DNA from: Haliotis asinina
Lineage: Eukaryota > Mollusca > Gastropoda > Lepetellida > Haliotidae
Direction: 5' to 3'
Length of the DNA: 64,000 nucleotides
NCBI RefSeq assembly: GCF_037392515.1
Contig: NC_090283.1
Coordinates: 25,684,249 to 25,748,248, forward strand
This document shows, in pieces, positions 11,401 through 21,813 of this stretch. The stretch's first letter is position 1, and each line of letters starts with the position of its first letter. Position numbers and translations under genes: made by a program. The notes beneath the pieces were generated by a model, which searched no databases, was not told the DNA's origin, and saw only the letters and a program-made list of their open reading frames with translations.

Positions 11401-14400
11401 AATTGGGGCAGGAATTGCTATAGCTTTTTCGAAGGAAGGGGCCAAGCTGTCCTTGACTGGTAGGAACCAGAAGAACTTGGAGGAAGTGGTAAAGGACTGC
11501 AAGAAGGCGGGATGTCAGGTGAGTAGAAACCAAATTGGAATCAACATCTAATGAAACACACTTGTCACTATTCCATACATAAAATCAAAGCCCAAGTTTT
11601 CCAAGGCGCAGCAATTCATTTAAGCTATGAAAGTGATTAATAAATATGGTTCATTTTCCAATCCTGTCACAGAAGACTCATTAACTCTCCGTTCTCACTA
11701 TCAAATCAAAGAACGCATAGTATTGAAGCAATAATATATTTTTGGTTGATCACTTTTCTATTTTAGGACGTTCTCACAAACGTGGGTGACATTACACAGG
11801 ATGCTTTTAGAAAAACTCTCGTGGAGTCAACCAAGAAGAAGTTTGGGAAAATAGACATTCTGGCGAGTATAAGTCAAGTAGTACAGAAGGAAATCTGCTT
11901 ATATATTCATGACATTATACATACGTGACATTTGTATGGTTCAGAAATAATTTCAAATTTTTCTATTATATTTCCATAAACCAAAGGCAAAGTCGACTAT
12001 TCGCGAGTCGTGTTCGACACCCCATGTGTATGGCCAGGATGAGCAAAGATTCGAGTATAAACAAATTACTTCATGAAATCTTCAGTTGATTTTTACTTCC
12101 ATATATTTGTGTCCCATGTAAAACGATTCCATCAGATGAATGATAAATTACACACAACAACGTTGAATCTATTTCTCAGAACTAATGGGCATGTATGCAG
12201 TGTCTCATCTGTGACAGCGTACTATGGCGGTTTCAAGCGGCCACCTTTATAGAGAAAAAGCATGAGATGATTTCCAATGTCTTGAACGACTGAGTTATGT
12301 AACCATGGATTTTTATGGTCTATGATTTCAATCTGAAGACCGGGCGGATTTATGGCACAATCAACCCTTAAAAGTCGAATATGAACCACCAAAACCCCTA
12401 TCCGAGAAAAAAGTAAGAACAGTAACTGAAAATGATCTAAAACATTTCAAGGACTATCACCATTCCACGAGAACACACGAAATGGGGTGTTAAGAATACA
12501 GTGTGTTAACATTATTGCCATGTGTAAGTAAGACAAATCTGTTTGTTTGGCATCAAACTTCTAAAACGCCCAAAGCAAACAGATCATCCACCGCCTACAT
12601 GGTGGCAATCCAGACCTCAGCCTCAGCTGACTAAAGACGAAACACGTACTAGCCAGCAACCATCTTATATTTCTCATGAGATGTCGAGACTGTGACATCA
12701 TACCAAAAGGCCTCAAGATCGCCTCACCTGTCAACTCACCTGCATCAAGAGCCATCCTGCATTCCGCCTCCAGACGACTGGTAAGAAAGAGAACCCAACA
12801 TCACCAGAACCCCAAAGCAATCACCCTCAACCAGATCACTGACCACATCAACCAACTGGCGGACACACCCAAACCAGATATATTCAACTCCCTCCACTCA
12901 GCCCAGACCCAGACTAACCAAAAGTTAGACCTGAACACCAAGAAGAAGTTTCAACACCTTGTCAGCAGCCAGCCCAACAGCAGCACTAAGACTTCAAGCA
13001 GCAAATGTGACTTCCTCAAAAAGATTGTTGTCGATCTCAGTGACTAAAGCCTCACTGACCAATAGGTCAGCGTGCTCTCCAAAGGACTAAAATTCATCCC
13101 CACCCGACCTCTACACAACCACGATGACTCCATTACCAACATCGAAAGGTCCTTCAACAACTAGCACCTGGAGACTTATTGCTTCGCCAGATCACAGAAA
13201 TCCTTGCCAAAGCCAGCCAACAAGCATCTAACCTCACAGCTGTCGAAAAGCAAGCCTTCAAAGACTTACACAATGACAAGGACATCACCATTGCCCCTGC
13301 AGACAAGGGCAAGGCTACAGTCATCTTAAATACATCAGGCTTTCACAGCCATAAGCTCACCATATGAAAATTCTGTTCCCTGTGGATTTATGCTTGTTTT
13401 AGTTTGGAGTACTTGAGTTTTACTCTTAAATGAACGATGTAATATGACTTGCTGCATTAGATTTTGGACTTTACACATTGTATACATGGGTATACAATTG
13501 GCGTTAAACGTGAAAATGCGAAACGACCACGCCCAATGATTGCCATGTTACATATGTCTGACGACAAAGTCCGTGCCTTGAAAGCGAGACCCATATTCAA
13601 GGAAGGATGTCTTGGAATTTCTAGCGATCTTACGTCACGTCAACGTCAACAGTTGCAGGCGCTTAAGGGAACCAACAAGTTTGGGTACTTCAAGGATGGA
13701 CGGATGTCTGGAACTAAAACGTCAGGAGACCGGCGATCATTACCAAAACGTCCGCTTCGAAAATCAGGCGCTAATGTGTCGGTAAGCTAGGGAACTGGCC
13801 GAGGCCCGGATATTACCCTACAAGGACCGAACAAGGCTGACACTGGTGCTACGTTAAATGTTGACTGCCCCGACGAAATATTTGCTTTCCTTTGTTGGAA
13901 CGTTAACATTTGATGAAACAAAATTCTTGACAGTGATTATATTTCGTACTTAAAGCAATTCCAAATAATATGTCTTGTGGAAACTTTTGTCGATAGTGGT
14001 CTTATCAAAGACTGGTTAGGTGATTCTGACACGTCTTATAGCCCAGCAATAAAGATATCTGACTACGGCAGGCTATCCGGTGGTGTATGTGTATGTGTCC
14101 ATCATTCAGTAAGTAAATTCTGTATGATGATTGAATCAGAGGTTCACAACCTCAAAAGTGTTACGATAAAAGTGTTACGATAAAAGTGTCAACGTGTGTA
14201 CGTACATACCAGCTGGCTCGCCACGTGAGCACAGACTGTAGTATTGCACAGATGGAAGAGTTTTTGTTAGATAATCAGTCGAAGTTTAGAGATTCTGTGA
14301 CTGTGATATGTGGAGATTTGAACGCTCGTACAGGTGAATTGAATAATCCTTGTAAAGCCGATTTACAAAACGATGATACTTGTAGCAGCTGTGTATTTCC

Positions 14401-17400
14401 TGATGATGAAAGCATTTCAGTTGGAGATCGGAAATCGCATGATACCATTATTAACAAATTTGGTCAATTGTTGTTAGATATGTTGCATGCATTCCAATTG
14501 TTTTTTGTCAACGGGAGAGTGTATAGAGATACGGTGGAAGAATTTACCTATTGTGGCAATCAAGGTGCTAGCGTTAATCATTACTTCATACGTTCTCCTG
14601 ACTTCTTCGACTATATTAACATGTTGAATATTCGCGACCGTCTGAAATCTGATCACTTACCTGTAGCGTTGACTTGTAGATTCTCAAATATGTATCGAAG
14701 AAATAGCAAGTTAACACCTAAAGGCGTCATTATGGAGAAATTGATATGGAATGACAAATTATCTGACATTTATTTGAGTAAGCTGCTAGAAGGAATCACG
14801 TCTACTACACAACTAATCTTCAGTAAACTTGATAATAACATTGCAGAGGCAATTAATTATTTTGTTCAAATAATGCTGGATTCATCATCTTGTATGAGAA
14901 AAGAACTAAAATGTAACATTGATCAAATCTCCCGTCTTAATGCTGAATGTCGGACTGCAAGACGAAACGTTCGTAAGCCACTGCGAAGATTTAGGGTAAC
15001 TCGTACTAGTCTTGACCGGAAGGCATTTTGTGAAAGTAGAAATAAATATAAGGCTTCTTGTCGGAAATTCAAAATCGGTTTGCGTAGGCGTAAACAAGAC
15101 AAACTGGTAAATTCTATGAGCAACGCGTCATCATTCTGGAAAGAAATACGATCCTTGAAATATGGAGCCCATCTAAAGACAACATATCCAAAACACAGTG
15201 TCTTTGTCATTTTAAGAAGGTTTTCTCAAATGAAGCAATATTAGACACAGAAATTGATGACATGCAAAATGATTCTACTGAATGCTATACTGACGTTGAC
15301 GAACTTGTTTTAGATTCGCCTATTGTTGAAAGCGAAATATTTGATGCAATTGATCACCTAAAAAGGGGGAAAGCAGCAGGCCCAGATGATATAATTATTG
15401 AAATGTTAAAGTGTTCCAGATTTGCAGTCATGCCTTTCCCATGCAAATGCTTTAATAAGTTGTTTGAAAAGGGTGTTTTCCCCAACTGTTGGTCATGTTC
15501 CATAATAATTCCCCTGCATAAAAAAGGTGACCGGAATGACCCGGTCACGTGGAACACATAAATTGTTTGTAGCATTTGTAGATTTCAAAAAAGCTTTTGA
15601 TTCAGTTGACCGCTCTAAGTTATGAAAATGTCTTCAGAAAGCTGGACTACAGGGGAAAATATTTGCTTTTATAAAAGCAATATACCGTAATGTGAGATCA
15701 TGTGTTCGTTGCAGGGAAGGTGTGACAGATCTCTTTGATTGCCCTTTGGGCTTAAGACATGGCTGTATTCTGAGTCGAATCTTATTTTCACTTTTCATTA
15801 ATGAATTATATCTTGAAATAGCTTCAAATGGTAAACATGTCATCCAAATGTTTCCAGATCGAATAGAAGTTTTGATGTTACTGTTTGCAGGCGATGTCAT
15901 TTTAGTGTCAGATACTGTGGCTGGTCTCCAAAGGCAACTAAATATTCTAAATACATACACAAATGAATGGAAATTATCTGTGAATCTACATAAAACTAAA
16001 ATTGTAATCTTTAGGAAAGGTGGTCCAATAGCGTTGAAAGAAAGATGGGTATTTAATGGTCAGCTGGCCAATGTAGTGGATCATTATTCATATTTAGGAA
16101 TCTTGTTTTCACATACTATGAACTTGAACAAATGTGCCAAGGATTTATCACTGCGTGCGAAGAAAGCCCTAATGAGAGTTATTTCAATTCGACATAAAGT
16201 TGAACCCTTACCACCTAAAATATTCTTTAAACTCCTAGATACAACCAATTTTATTATACGGCTCAGAGGTATGGGGATTCCAGCGGTATGAATGTTTGGA
16301 GAAGGTCCATTTATTAGCATGTAAAAAATTTCTTAGTGTTGGGTCTTCTATACCAAATTGTATGGTATATGGTGAATGTGGTAGCTACCCCATATACATT
16401 AATTCCCAAATGAGATGTTTAAAATACTGGTCCACACTTCTTCATATGCACGAACAGCGTCTTCCTAAAATAGCATACAATATGCTTTTGCATTTAGATA
16501 ACATGGGAAAAATTAGATGCGTAACGCATGTAAGGAATCTTCTATTTTCCTATGGTTATGGTTTCGTATGGTTATGTCAATCAGTTGGATGTGTAGACAT
16601 GTTTCTTAAGGAATTTAGAATTCGGTCTGCAAATGTGTTTTACCAGGAATGGCATTCAACTTTAGAAGATAGCTCACGTTATGCTTATCACAGAACTTTC
16701 AAGACTACTCCAACCAGAAATTTATTAATCAATACTCACGACGGAAACTTTAAGGAACGATTTTATCAAATATCGACTAGGTTTATTAGACCTTGTCGAA
16801 AATAAGGGAAAAAATGTGTCCATTGCAAAATCGAAACGAATTTGTCAGTTATGCAATGTAGAAATAGAGAATGAAATTCACTTTGTGTTCGTCTCTCCAT
16901 TTTATAGTGACCTTCGAAAGAAATATATTAAAGATCATTTGATAAAGATGCCACCATCGCAAGCTTTCGTATATGTTTTAACTGCTAAGAACTAATCTCA
17001 AATATTAAACCCTTCACTATATATTAAACATGCATTAGTTAAAAGAAATGAAATGCTTAAAGAACGTATTACTCCCTGTGTGTAACTTTTTGTTATATAC
17101 ATACTGTCTTGTATACTGGCCGGAGTCCTTTTGTACAATAAACGTTTGACTTGACTACATGGGTAATCCTAGCAGAAGTCACATCAGCTAAAACAATTCA
17201 TACACCCATAATACATAAAGTTAGATTCTTGAAATGACGAACAGTACAATCAACTAAAACAGTACAATCAACTAAAACAGCACAGATACAGATTTAAACA
17301 TATAGCCAGTACAACAAAAAAGGCTGCATCAGTAGGTACATCACTGCGCACTGTGGTGACTTCCATCACTTTCTTCTGCATGGACCCATGCCCAATTACA

Positions 17401-20400
17401 CCATCGTTTCGGATGTTAACAATCTGGACTATAGTTGCTTGCTTAGTTTTAGATGTGGGGTAGCACCACTGAGGGTTGAAACAGGGCGTTACGAGAACTC
17501 GCATTTGAACAATAGCTATTGTTTTAATTGTGTCAACATTATAGGAGATAAAATGCACGTTTTACTTTTCTGTCATTTATACGACACCGTTAGGTCTGAA
17601 TTATTTTTTGTGAACAGTTTCATGTGTTATATAGCAAGGCCTGCTATAGGACTCTCAGTATACGTCGTGATATTTTATATAAATAACATGTATACTTCAT
17701 ATCATATATGTCTTTATTTTTATGTTTTAATGTCTGCCAAAATCGCTGAGTAATTTGATGTATGAACACGTGAGACAAAATATAATTATCTGTCTGTATG
17801 GCGTCAAATCAGAACATAAATAAACAGGTTGTACCATGTTTAGAAGTCTCTGTTTAGGTGAACAAACAAACATTGTATCATACTTGTGTTTAGGTGAACA
17901 ATGCTGGGATAGCAACCTTGTGTCCGCTACAAGCATCTACCAAAGACCAGTACGACAGAACGATGGCTATAAACCTGGAGGCACCTTTGTTTCTGACGCA
18001 GTTAGCTGTACCGCATTTGATTGAATCCAAAGGTAAGAAATGATTCTGAACGAAATAATTCCCATGATTTACACTCACAAACAATAGTTCACTGGATATC
18101 CCGGGAAAAGCTGGTTTCGCCACATGTAGTTCAGTTTCTCGTTTCAGAGAGAACGTTTCATTACTCACCCGTTGAAGATATCACTGTTTAATTATTTTAC
18201 AAAGTTATTACACTTTGTGTAATAACATCGCGTGATGCCGTATATGTGACGTCAAAGATGACGTCACAATGCTAATACCCCTGTCACAGAAGTATTAAAC
18301 CTTGATTGTCACGTGGAATCTGAGCGTCATCACACTCGTTGAATTCATAGGAAAGACGTACTTTGCTCTGTATTGTTTTGCTAATGTTGGGTGAGTAATA
18401 AATACAATACTAAACTATGTCCCGTGTAACACCATATTTATGAAGATCCTAAACTCGTGAACCAAACCATTCACTCGTTTCATAAATATGGCATTACACG
18501 GGACATAGTTTAGTATTCTCTATGTACGTCATTTGGAACGTCGGATATTCTACTACCTGTATAGCGATTTTTCTTCCAGAAAATGTTATCTGGGAACAGT
18601 CACTAGTCTTTTTTGGCTAAAGGTGAAACACGGGATATTTTCTTGCTTTCGTTCAGAAGACATTCTATTTCTTTCAGGAAACGTGATCAACATTTCGACC
18701 GCCGGCACGAGTACTATTGTGAGTGTGCTGTTAGCAAATACAAAAATAATTCACAACCTGTAAGTGCTTGTGTGAGTAACGACAGTATTAATTGTGGCGA
18801 CAAAAGATTAGTCCCCTCTAAACACTAAAGTTATAAATCTTTTTCGATACCTATATGAAAGAAACGAACCGGCTCCTTCAGTTGTTTTTGTATATCATTT
18901 AAGGATGTTTCAACATGATATCTACAGGCACCAGGTAGCGGTATCTACGTTATGTCGAAGGTGGCCCTAGAGGCATTTACACGCTACCTTGCCCAAGGTT
19001 AGTCTGTGAAACCTTTTTTACAACATTTTGGTGGCTCACTTATGTTAGCTCCTGCAATTTCCTGTGCAATATCAAAGAACAGGTAACCCAAATCACTTTC
19101 TCAATATAAATTATTTAAATATAATATTTATTTTATATTAAGCAAAGGCATTTATCAGAAATTGCGTGGACACATTCGAACGTAAGATGTGCTACGTGTA
19201 GAAATATATATTGCCTAATAATTCGAGTTACACTTTGACAAATGATCTTTCCTGTGGCAAAGATCATGAAATATTCTTAAGCCTTGTTAAGCAGCAAACA
19301 AAATCTCTTTCCACAGAATTGGCAACAAAGGGGGTACGTGTCAATGTAGTCAGGTAAGTACATATAAAACCACAATATGAGGTCGTGTCGTTTTGGGTTT
19401 TTTTAAATTGTTGTTATTTATGAATTTCTGACTGATATGATTCCATCTGTTTGCATGCTTAATGAACGTGTCTTACTCGACGTGTACCGTATAGCAGATC
19501 AGTAATACAATCTGTCCATTTTGGGTTTTAATCATAGAAAAATATAATGTACCACGTGCGTAAGAATCTCACAAATTTTACACCTGCACAATACCATCGC
19601 ACCCACATATACCGGTTGTAGGACATCTCACAGACAGTTGAAACTGACACAAAGAAAGTAGTTTTATGAGTTGTTGGAAGTCGGCCAAGCATGTGTCACA
19701 GAAGATGTATCAGACATTGTGAAAGGAAGTGTAGTACAAAATTCTTGCAAATGAAGCTCACACTCATCAAATTAGTTCCGTGTATCAGTAAAATCGTCGA
19801 TCTTATAAGTTGTGTTTTATGTTCCGTTAGAGATGATTATGTTATACTTGGATTCCTGCTGTTAGACCATATACGTTCAATTATAGTTAATTGGCTATGG
19901 TAGTCAATTTAATTTCTATATTCACTGGTAGTGGTGTAATAGCTGTTGCATTGTGTTCATTACCTTGTTTCAGTCCGGGCTTTGTACCCAGTCAGTTGAT
20001 CGCAAAGATCGTGGGTGACAAAGCACAAGCTGCTGAGGTAAGTACGATCAACCCATCACATCCGTCCTGGAAACCTGGGCCTAGATTTTCGAAGCTCTCT
20101 TAGCGAATGAACGTCATGCGGGGTACAGTGGGTACGAACGTGACCATTCGATCCTTTAAAGGAGTTCCTATAACAAACGCTACTGGTTGGGGAATGGCTT
20201 GGTAACAGTGCAGTTCAAACATTTAGAGCACTGTCTGATTGTAGCATATAAACATCATTCTTTCACACATTCATTGACACTCGCTTTTCCAGATGGCGAA
20301 AGCTGTGATAAAAGCGACGCCAATGGGTCGAGCTGGTACCCCTGAAGAGCTGGGTCATATTGTGGCCTTCCTCGCCTCGGATAAAGCAGGCTTTGTAACT

Positions 20401-20457
20401 GGAGAGAGTGTCAGGGCCGATGGTGGTTTTTCAATGACCACACCAGCAATTGCATGA
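8434..20457 (+). CDS. Short-chain dehydrogenase/reductase (FabG-like SDR), gene A, nine exons
   Basis: Predicted NAD(P)(H)-dependent classical SDR oxidoreductase of 258 residues; the substrate cannot be told from sequence. Exons: 8434-8467, 11388-11518, 11767-11862, 17894-18032, 18678-18718, 18928-18997, 19317-19353, 19974-20037, 20293-20457. They join in frame to 777 nt with TGA at the end. Visible SDR marks: cofactor loop TGSSSGIG from residue 11, NNAG at 89-92, a structural Asn at 114, YVMSK with Tyr154 and Lys158, and a C-terminal GxxxRADGG. There is no signal peptide or membrane segment, so it is probably cytosolic. The length fits the family (about 250). The ATG was chosen because it opens the usual GKVAIITG start and is conserved in gene B. 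Oddities: a GC donor at intron 3, and Thr141 thirteen residues before Tyr154 where Ser is usual. Introns 1 and 3 carry copy-specific LINE insertions. No frame-breaking change is seen. Confidence 0.92.
8880..10638 (-). mobile_element. Non-LTR retrotransposon (FAGD-type LINE), 5'-truncated, in intron 1 of gene A
   Basis: Minus strand. Reverse transcriptase pieces in order: KALIKGDISPTDW; AFVDFRKAFDS near 10370; GVRRGCILSPLL; LLFTGDVILVSD (ADD box with Gly for the first Asp); then the C-terminal MHEQRISKRADNM and FVWL block (9579-9391) and a decayed ICTL-type zinc knuckle with DEIHFVF. The 3' end lies at about 8880, where GTACTGAAGACCTCCGGCCC matches the end of the related copy at 17155. Frames are broken. 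With the neighbouring plus-strand copy it makes up a block missing from gene B intron 1. Confidence 0.8.
10639..11215 (+). mobile_element. Non-LTR retrotransposon 3' fragment, same family, opposite strand
   Basis: The open segment at 10649-10999 encodes the C-terminal part of ORF2: a WTCTLNNSSRY block, RCGLLRLK, and a knuckle CPYCNLAIEDEYHFVF. The 3' untranslated end near 11215 has TCTGGACCTGAGGCCTTCGT, as in the related copies. It starts where the minus-strand copy ends, giving a head-to-head pair. Confidence 0.75.
11388..11518 (+). CDS. SDR gene A exon 2
   Basis: Acceptor TTTCAG, donor GTGAGT. Encodes residues 12-55, including most of the TGSSSGIG dinucleotide-binding loop and the TGRN segment that usually sets NAD(P) preference; the Arg after TG suggests NADP(H), by inference. 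Confidence 0.92.
11767..11862 (+). CDS. SDR gene A exon 3
   Basis: Acceptor TTTTAG. Encodes residues 56-87, ending in KFGKIDIL, the beta strand before NNAG. All 32 residues match gene B. The donor reads CTG|GCGAGT where gene B has CTG|GTGAGT, so this intron is either GC-AG or has a damaged donor. Confidence 0.9.
12540..13370 (+). pseudogene. Penelope-like element, N-terminal fragment
   Basis: Readable pieces: RCRDCDIIPKGL (12679 on); FLKKIVVDLSD; VSVLSKGLKFIPTRPLHNHD near 13066-13120, after two stops; and LTAVEKQAFKDL then APADKGKATVILNT (13240-13330). The 'LSKGL.F.PT' and 'PADKG.A.V' blocks are typical of the region ahead of the reverse transcriptase core in Penelope-like elements. The RT core and GIY-YIG endonuclease are missing. 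It lies in the block present only in gene A intron 3. Confidence 0.65.
13460..13790 (+). pseudogene. LINE ORF1-like C-terminal fragment
   Basis: Open frame of 108 codons with GVKRENAKRPRPMIAM and LKGTNKFGYFKDGRM. The RPRP.I block followed by a 'DK...LK' stretch resembles the C-terminal part of L1/CR1-type ORF1 proteins, which bind RNA. It lies just ahead of the endonuclease of the next feature and is probably its ORF1. Confidence 0.5.
13900..17155 (+). mobile_element. Non-LTR retrotransposon ORF2 (endonuclease and RT), FAGD-type LINE, defective
   Basis: Domains in order: apurinic-type endonuclease with GRLSGGVCVCV (near 14070), VICGDLNARTG (near 14310) and SDHLPVALT (near 14650); RT with KAAGPDDIIIEML, PLHKKGD, FVDFKKAFDSVD (near 15580), GLRHGCILS and LLFAGDVILVSDT (near 15890); then NEWKLSVN, the MHEQRLPK block, and a knuckle CQLCNVEIENEIHFVF near 16830. 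The 3' end has AATAAA and TTGACTTGAC near 17140. Defects: a 14-bp tandem duplication (GTTACGATAAAAGT, near 14155) breaks the endonuclease frame; a deletion between DPVTWNT and the DFKKAFD block removes part of the RT; the ADD box reads AGD. It lies in gene A intron 3 and is absent from gene B. Confidence 0.85.
17390..17755 (+). pseudogene. LINE ORF2 C-terminal remnant shared by both introns 3 (copy A)
   Basis: Encodes LSFRCGVAPLRVETGRYEN and CFNCVNIIGDKMHVLLFC, a CCHC-like knuckle at the end of LINE ORF2. A counterpart lies at 57470-57660 in gene B, so this insertion is older than the duplication. Confidence 0.7.
17894..18032 (+). CDS. SDR gene A exon 4
   Basis: Acceptor GTTTAG, donor GTAAG. 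Encodes residues 88-133, starting VNNAG and including Asn114 of the active-site tetrad. A second GTTTAG|GTGAACAA lies 36 bp upstream (17852-17857); using it would bring the real acceptor TAG in frame as a stop. Confidence 0.92.
18247..18266 (+). promoter_or_regulatory. Pair of CRE-like palindromes in intron 4 of gene A
   Basis: TGACGTCA occurs at 18247-18254 and again at 18259-18266. In gene B the second is kept (58452-58459) and the first is changed to TGGCGTCA. TGACGTCA is the classic CREB/ATF site; function here is not shown. Confidence 0.35.
18406..18517. repeat. Inverted repeat (MITE-like hairpin) in intron 4, copy A
   Basis: Two arms of about 39 bp, starting AATACTAAACTATGTCCCGT and ending with its reverse complement, around a short loop. 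A more diverged version lies at 58600-58700 in gene B, so it predates the duplication. Confidence 0.75.
18678..18718 (+). CDS. SDR gene A exon 5
   Basis: Encodes residues 134-147 (GNVINISTAGTSTI). Acceptor TTTCAG, donor GTGAGT. It carries the active-site Ser/Thr segment: Ser140 and Thr141. Confidence 0.9.
18928..18997 (+). CDS. SDR gene A exon 6
   Basis: Acceptor CTACAG, donor GTTAGT. Encodes residues 148-170 with the catalytic YVMSK motif (Tyr154, Lys158). Confidence 0.92.
19317..19353 (+). CDS. SDR gene A exon 7
   Basis: Acceptor CCACAG, donor GTAAGT. Encodes ELATKGVRVNVV plus two bases of Ser183, the strand that leads into the conserved PG. Confidence 0.9.
19974..20037 (+). CDS. SDR gene A exon 8
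   Basis: Acceptor TTTCAG, donor GTAAGT. Encodes residues 183-204, starting SPGFVPSQL; this is the mobile substrate-loop region of SDRs and one of the parts most different from gene B. Confidence 0.9.
20293..20457 (+). CDS. SDR gene A exon 9 with stop
   Basis: Acceptor TTCCAG. Encodes residues 205-258: the conserved PMGRAGTPEELG segment, FLASD, and the GESVRADGGF C-terminal signature, then TGA. Confidence 0.92.
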   Translation: MAKAVIKATPMGRAGTPEELGHIVAFLASDKAGFVTGESVRADGGFSMTTPAIA

Positions 20458-20639
20458 ACATGTTGATGGACGCAAGAGGCTTACCTGCCTCCATGATTAG
20501 CAGGTTGTTTAAGGAACATTCGGAAGTGTAACAAATACATGCTTAACACATTGTTTTTACTAATTGATGATTTGATAACCTGGAAAAGGAATATTTTTAT
20601 TTATTTCAAACCGTCGGCTTAAAAATTCAGAATTATTAC

Positions 20640-20765
20640 TTTGCTGTGTAAGGCCACACAGCAATATTTCAGCAGCAGCCTGTAAGCAAAACAGCCTGGA
20701 CCAGACTATCGATTGATCAACATTATAAGCATCGATCTACGTAATTGGGGTACGATGGCAGGAAC
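20640..20765 (-). mobile_element. SINE fragment (GACCCGTGAAGG family)
   Basis: Reverse complement matches the core and 3' half of the SINE at 7048-7316, with the GATCGATGCTTATAATGTTG-type core and the CTGGTCCAG block. It lies within an A-only insertion (about 20580-20800). Confidence 0.5.
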
Positions 20766-21116
20766 CATTACTAACGTAAATACAAAGTCTTTGAAGAAAT
20801 TCAGCAGCATTTTGTCTCACTTGTAGTTGGATAAATATATATGGATGTATATTCTGAAAACCTGTATCAAGCTTTGTTTGTCTGGTTAAACGTGAACACG
20901 GGAGAATGTTAATGAGCTTTCAGTTTAGAGCAACTGAGAAATATGTAGTTTTTAGCCACTACTACGTTAGAAATGTACAGGAGTTTCGGTGGTGAAATCA
21001 CCGCTGGACAGGAATATGTGGGCTTCCTTGTTTGCTTGGTAGACTATTGTTCACGCACACACGAACACATCTGGTGCGCCAACAACGAAAGCGTCTTGTC
21101 TGTTCTACTGGCATGG

Positions 21117-21654
21117 AGTCACACGTCAGTAACTTATGCAAAATATCTTATCATCATATAAGGAATATCTCCAGCATACGCCACCTGCTAACAACTAATG
21201 CAACCCACCATCTTGTTAGAAATATGGCGTTGTCCCGTTTGGACTACTGTAACAGTTTGCTCGGGAACATGAGCAAAGACCTGCTCTCCAGATTGCAATA
21301 AGTCCAAAATGCAGCTGTGAATGATTTGCAGAACCACCAAGCACAGCCACATCTCCCCAACCCTCAAGCGTCTGCACTGATTGCCAATCTCAGTTAGGAT
21401 GGAATATAAGATACTCAGCATGACATATAGTTGTCTTAACAATGCACTGGAACAATCTACATGCGTCCATCAAAGAATCCCAATCAATAACCAGCTTCCA
21501 GTCTAAATTAAAGACTTTCCTGCTCAAGAAGCACTACGACCTCTAAATGAACTCCTGTTTGTAAATATGTACATATGTTAGCTCCATGAGCAACCACTTG
21601 GTGATGGGATATAGGGCGTTATAGAAATGGATTTATTATTCATGATTGTGCTTT
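21117..21654 (+). mobile_element. CR1-like LINE, 3' fragment
   Basis: Encodes HVSNLCKISYHHIRNISSIR, then NMALSRLDYCNSLL, typical of the C-terminal part of CR1/L2-type reverse transcriptases (the 'LDYCN.L' block), then a decayed tail with SLQSKLKTFLLKKHYD. Copy B is uninterrupted here (61880-61892, GGCATGG then TGGTCGAGC), so the insertion is specific to copy A. Confidence 0.82.
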
Positions 21655-21813
21655 TCGAGCTGTTTGAGGCACCAGGCTTGTGATCCAGCGAGCTTGAGGT
21701 ATGGGTTGTAAAAACATTATTGTGAACTTTGTGTGCAGACTCCGTGTTGTCACAAACCCTAGTGTAGAGAACACAACCCTGTGCACTTAAAAGAACCCAC
21801 GAATCCGTAAGTA

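Noticed and set aside
17388..17753. Stand-alone host gene of 121 codons
   Set aside because: The Cys-rich segment matches the C-terminal knuckle of LINE ORF2, and a decayed copy sits at the same intron position in gene B.
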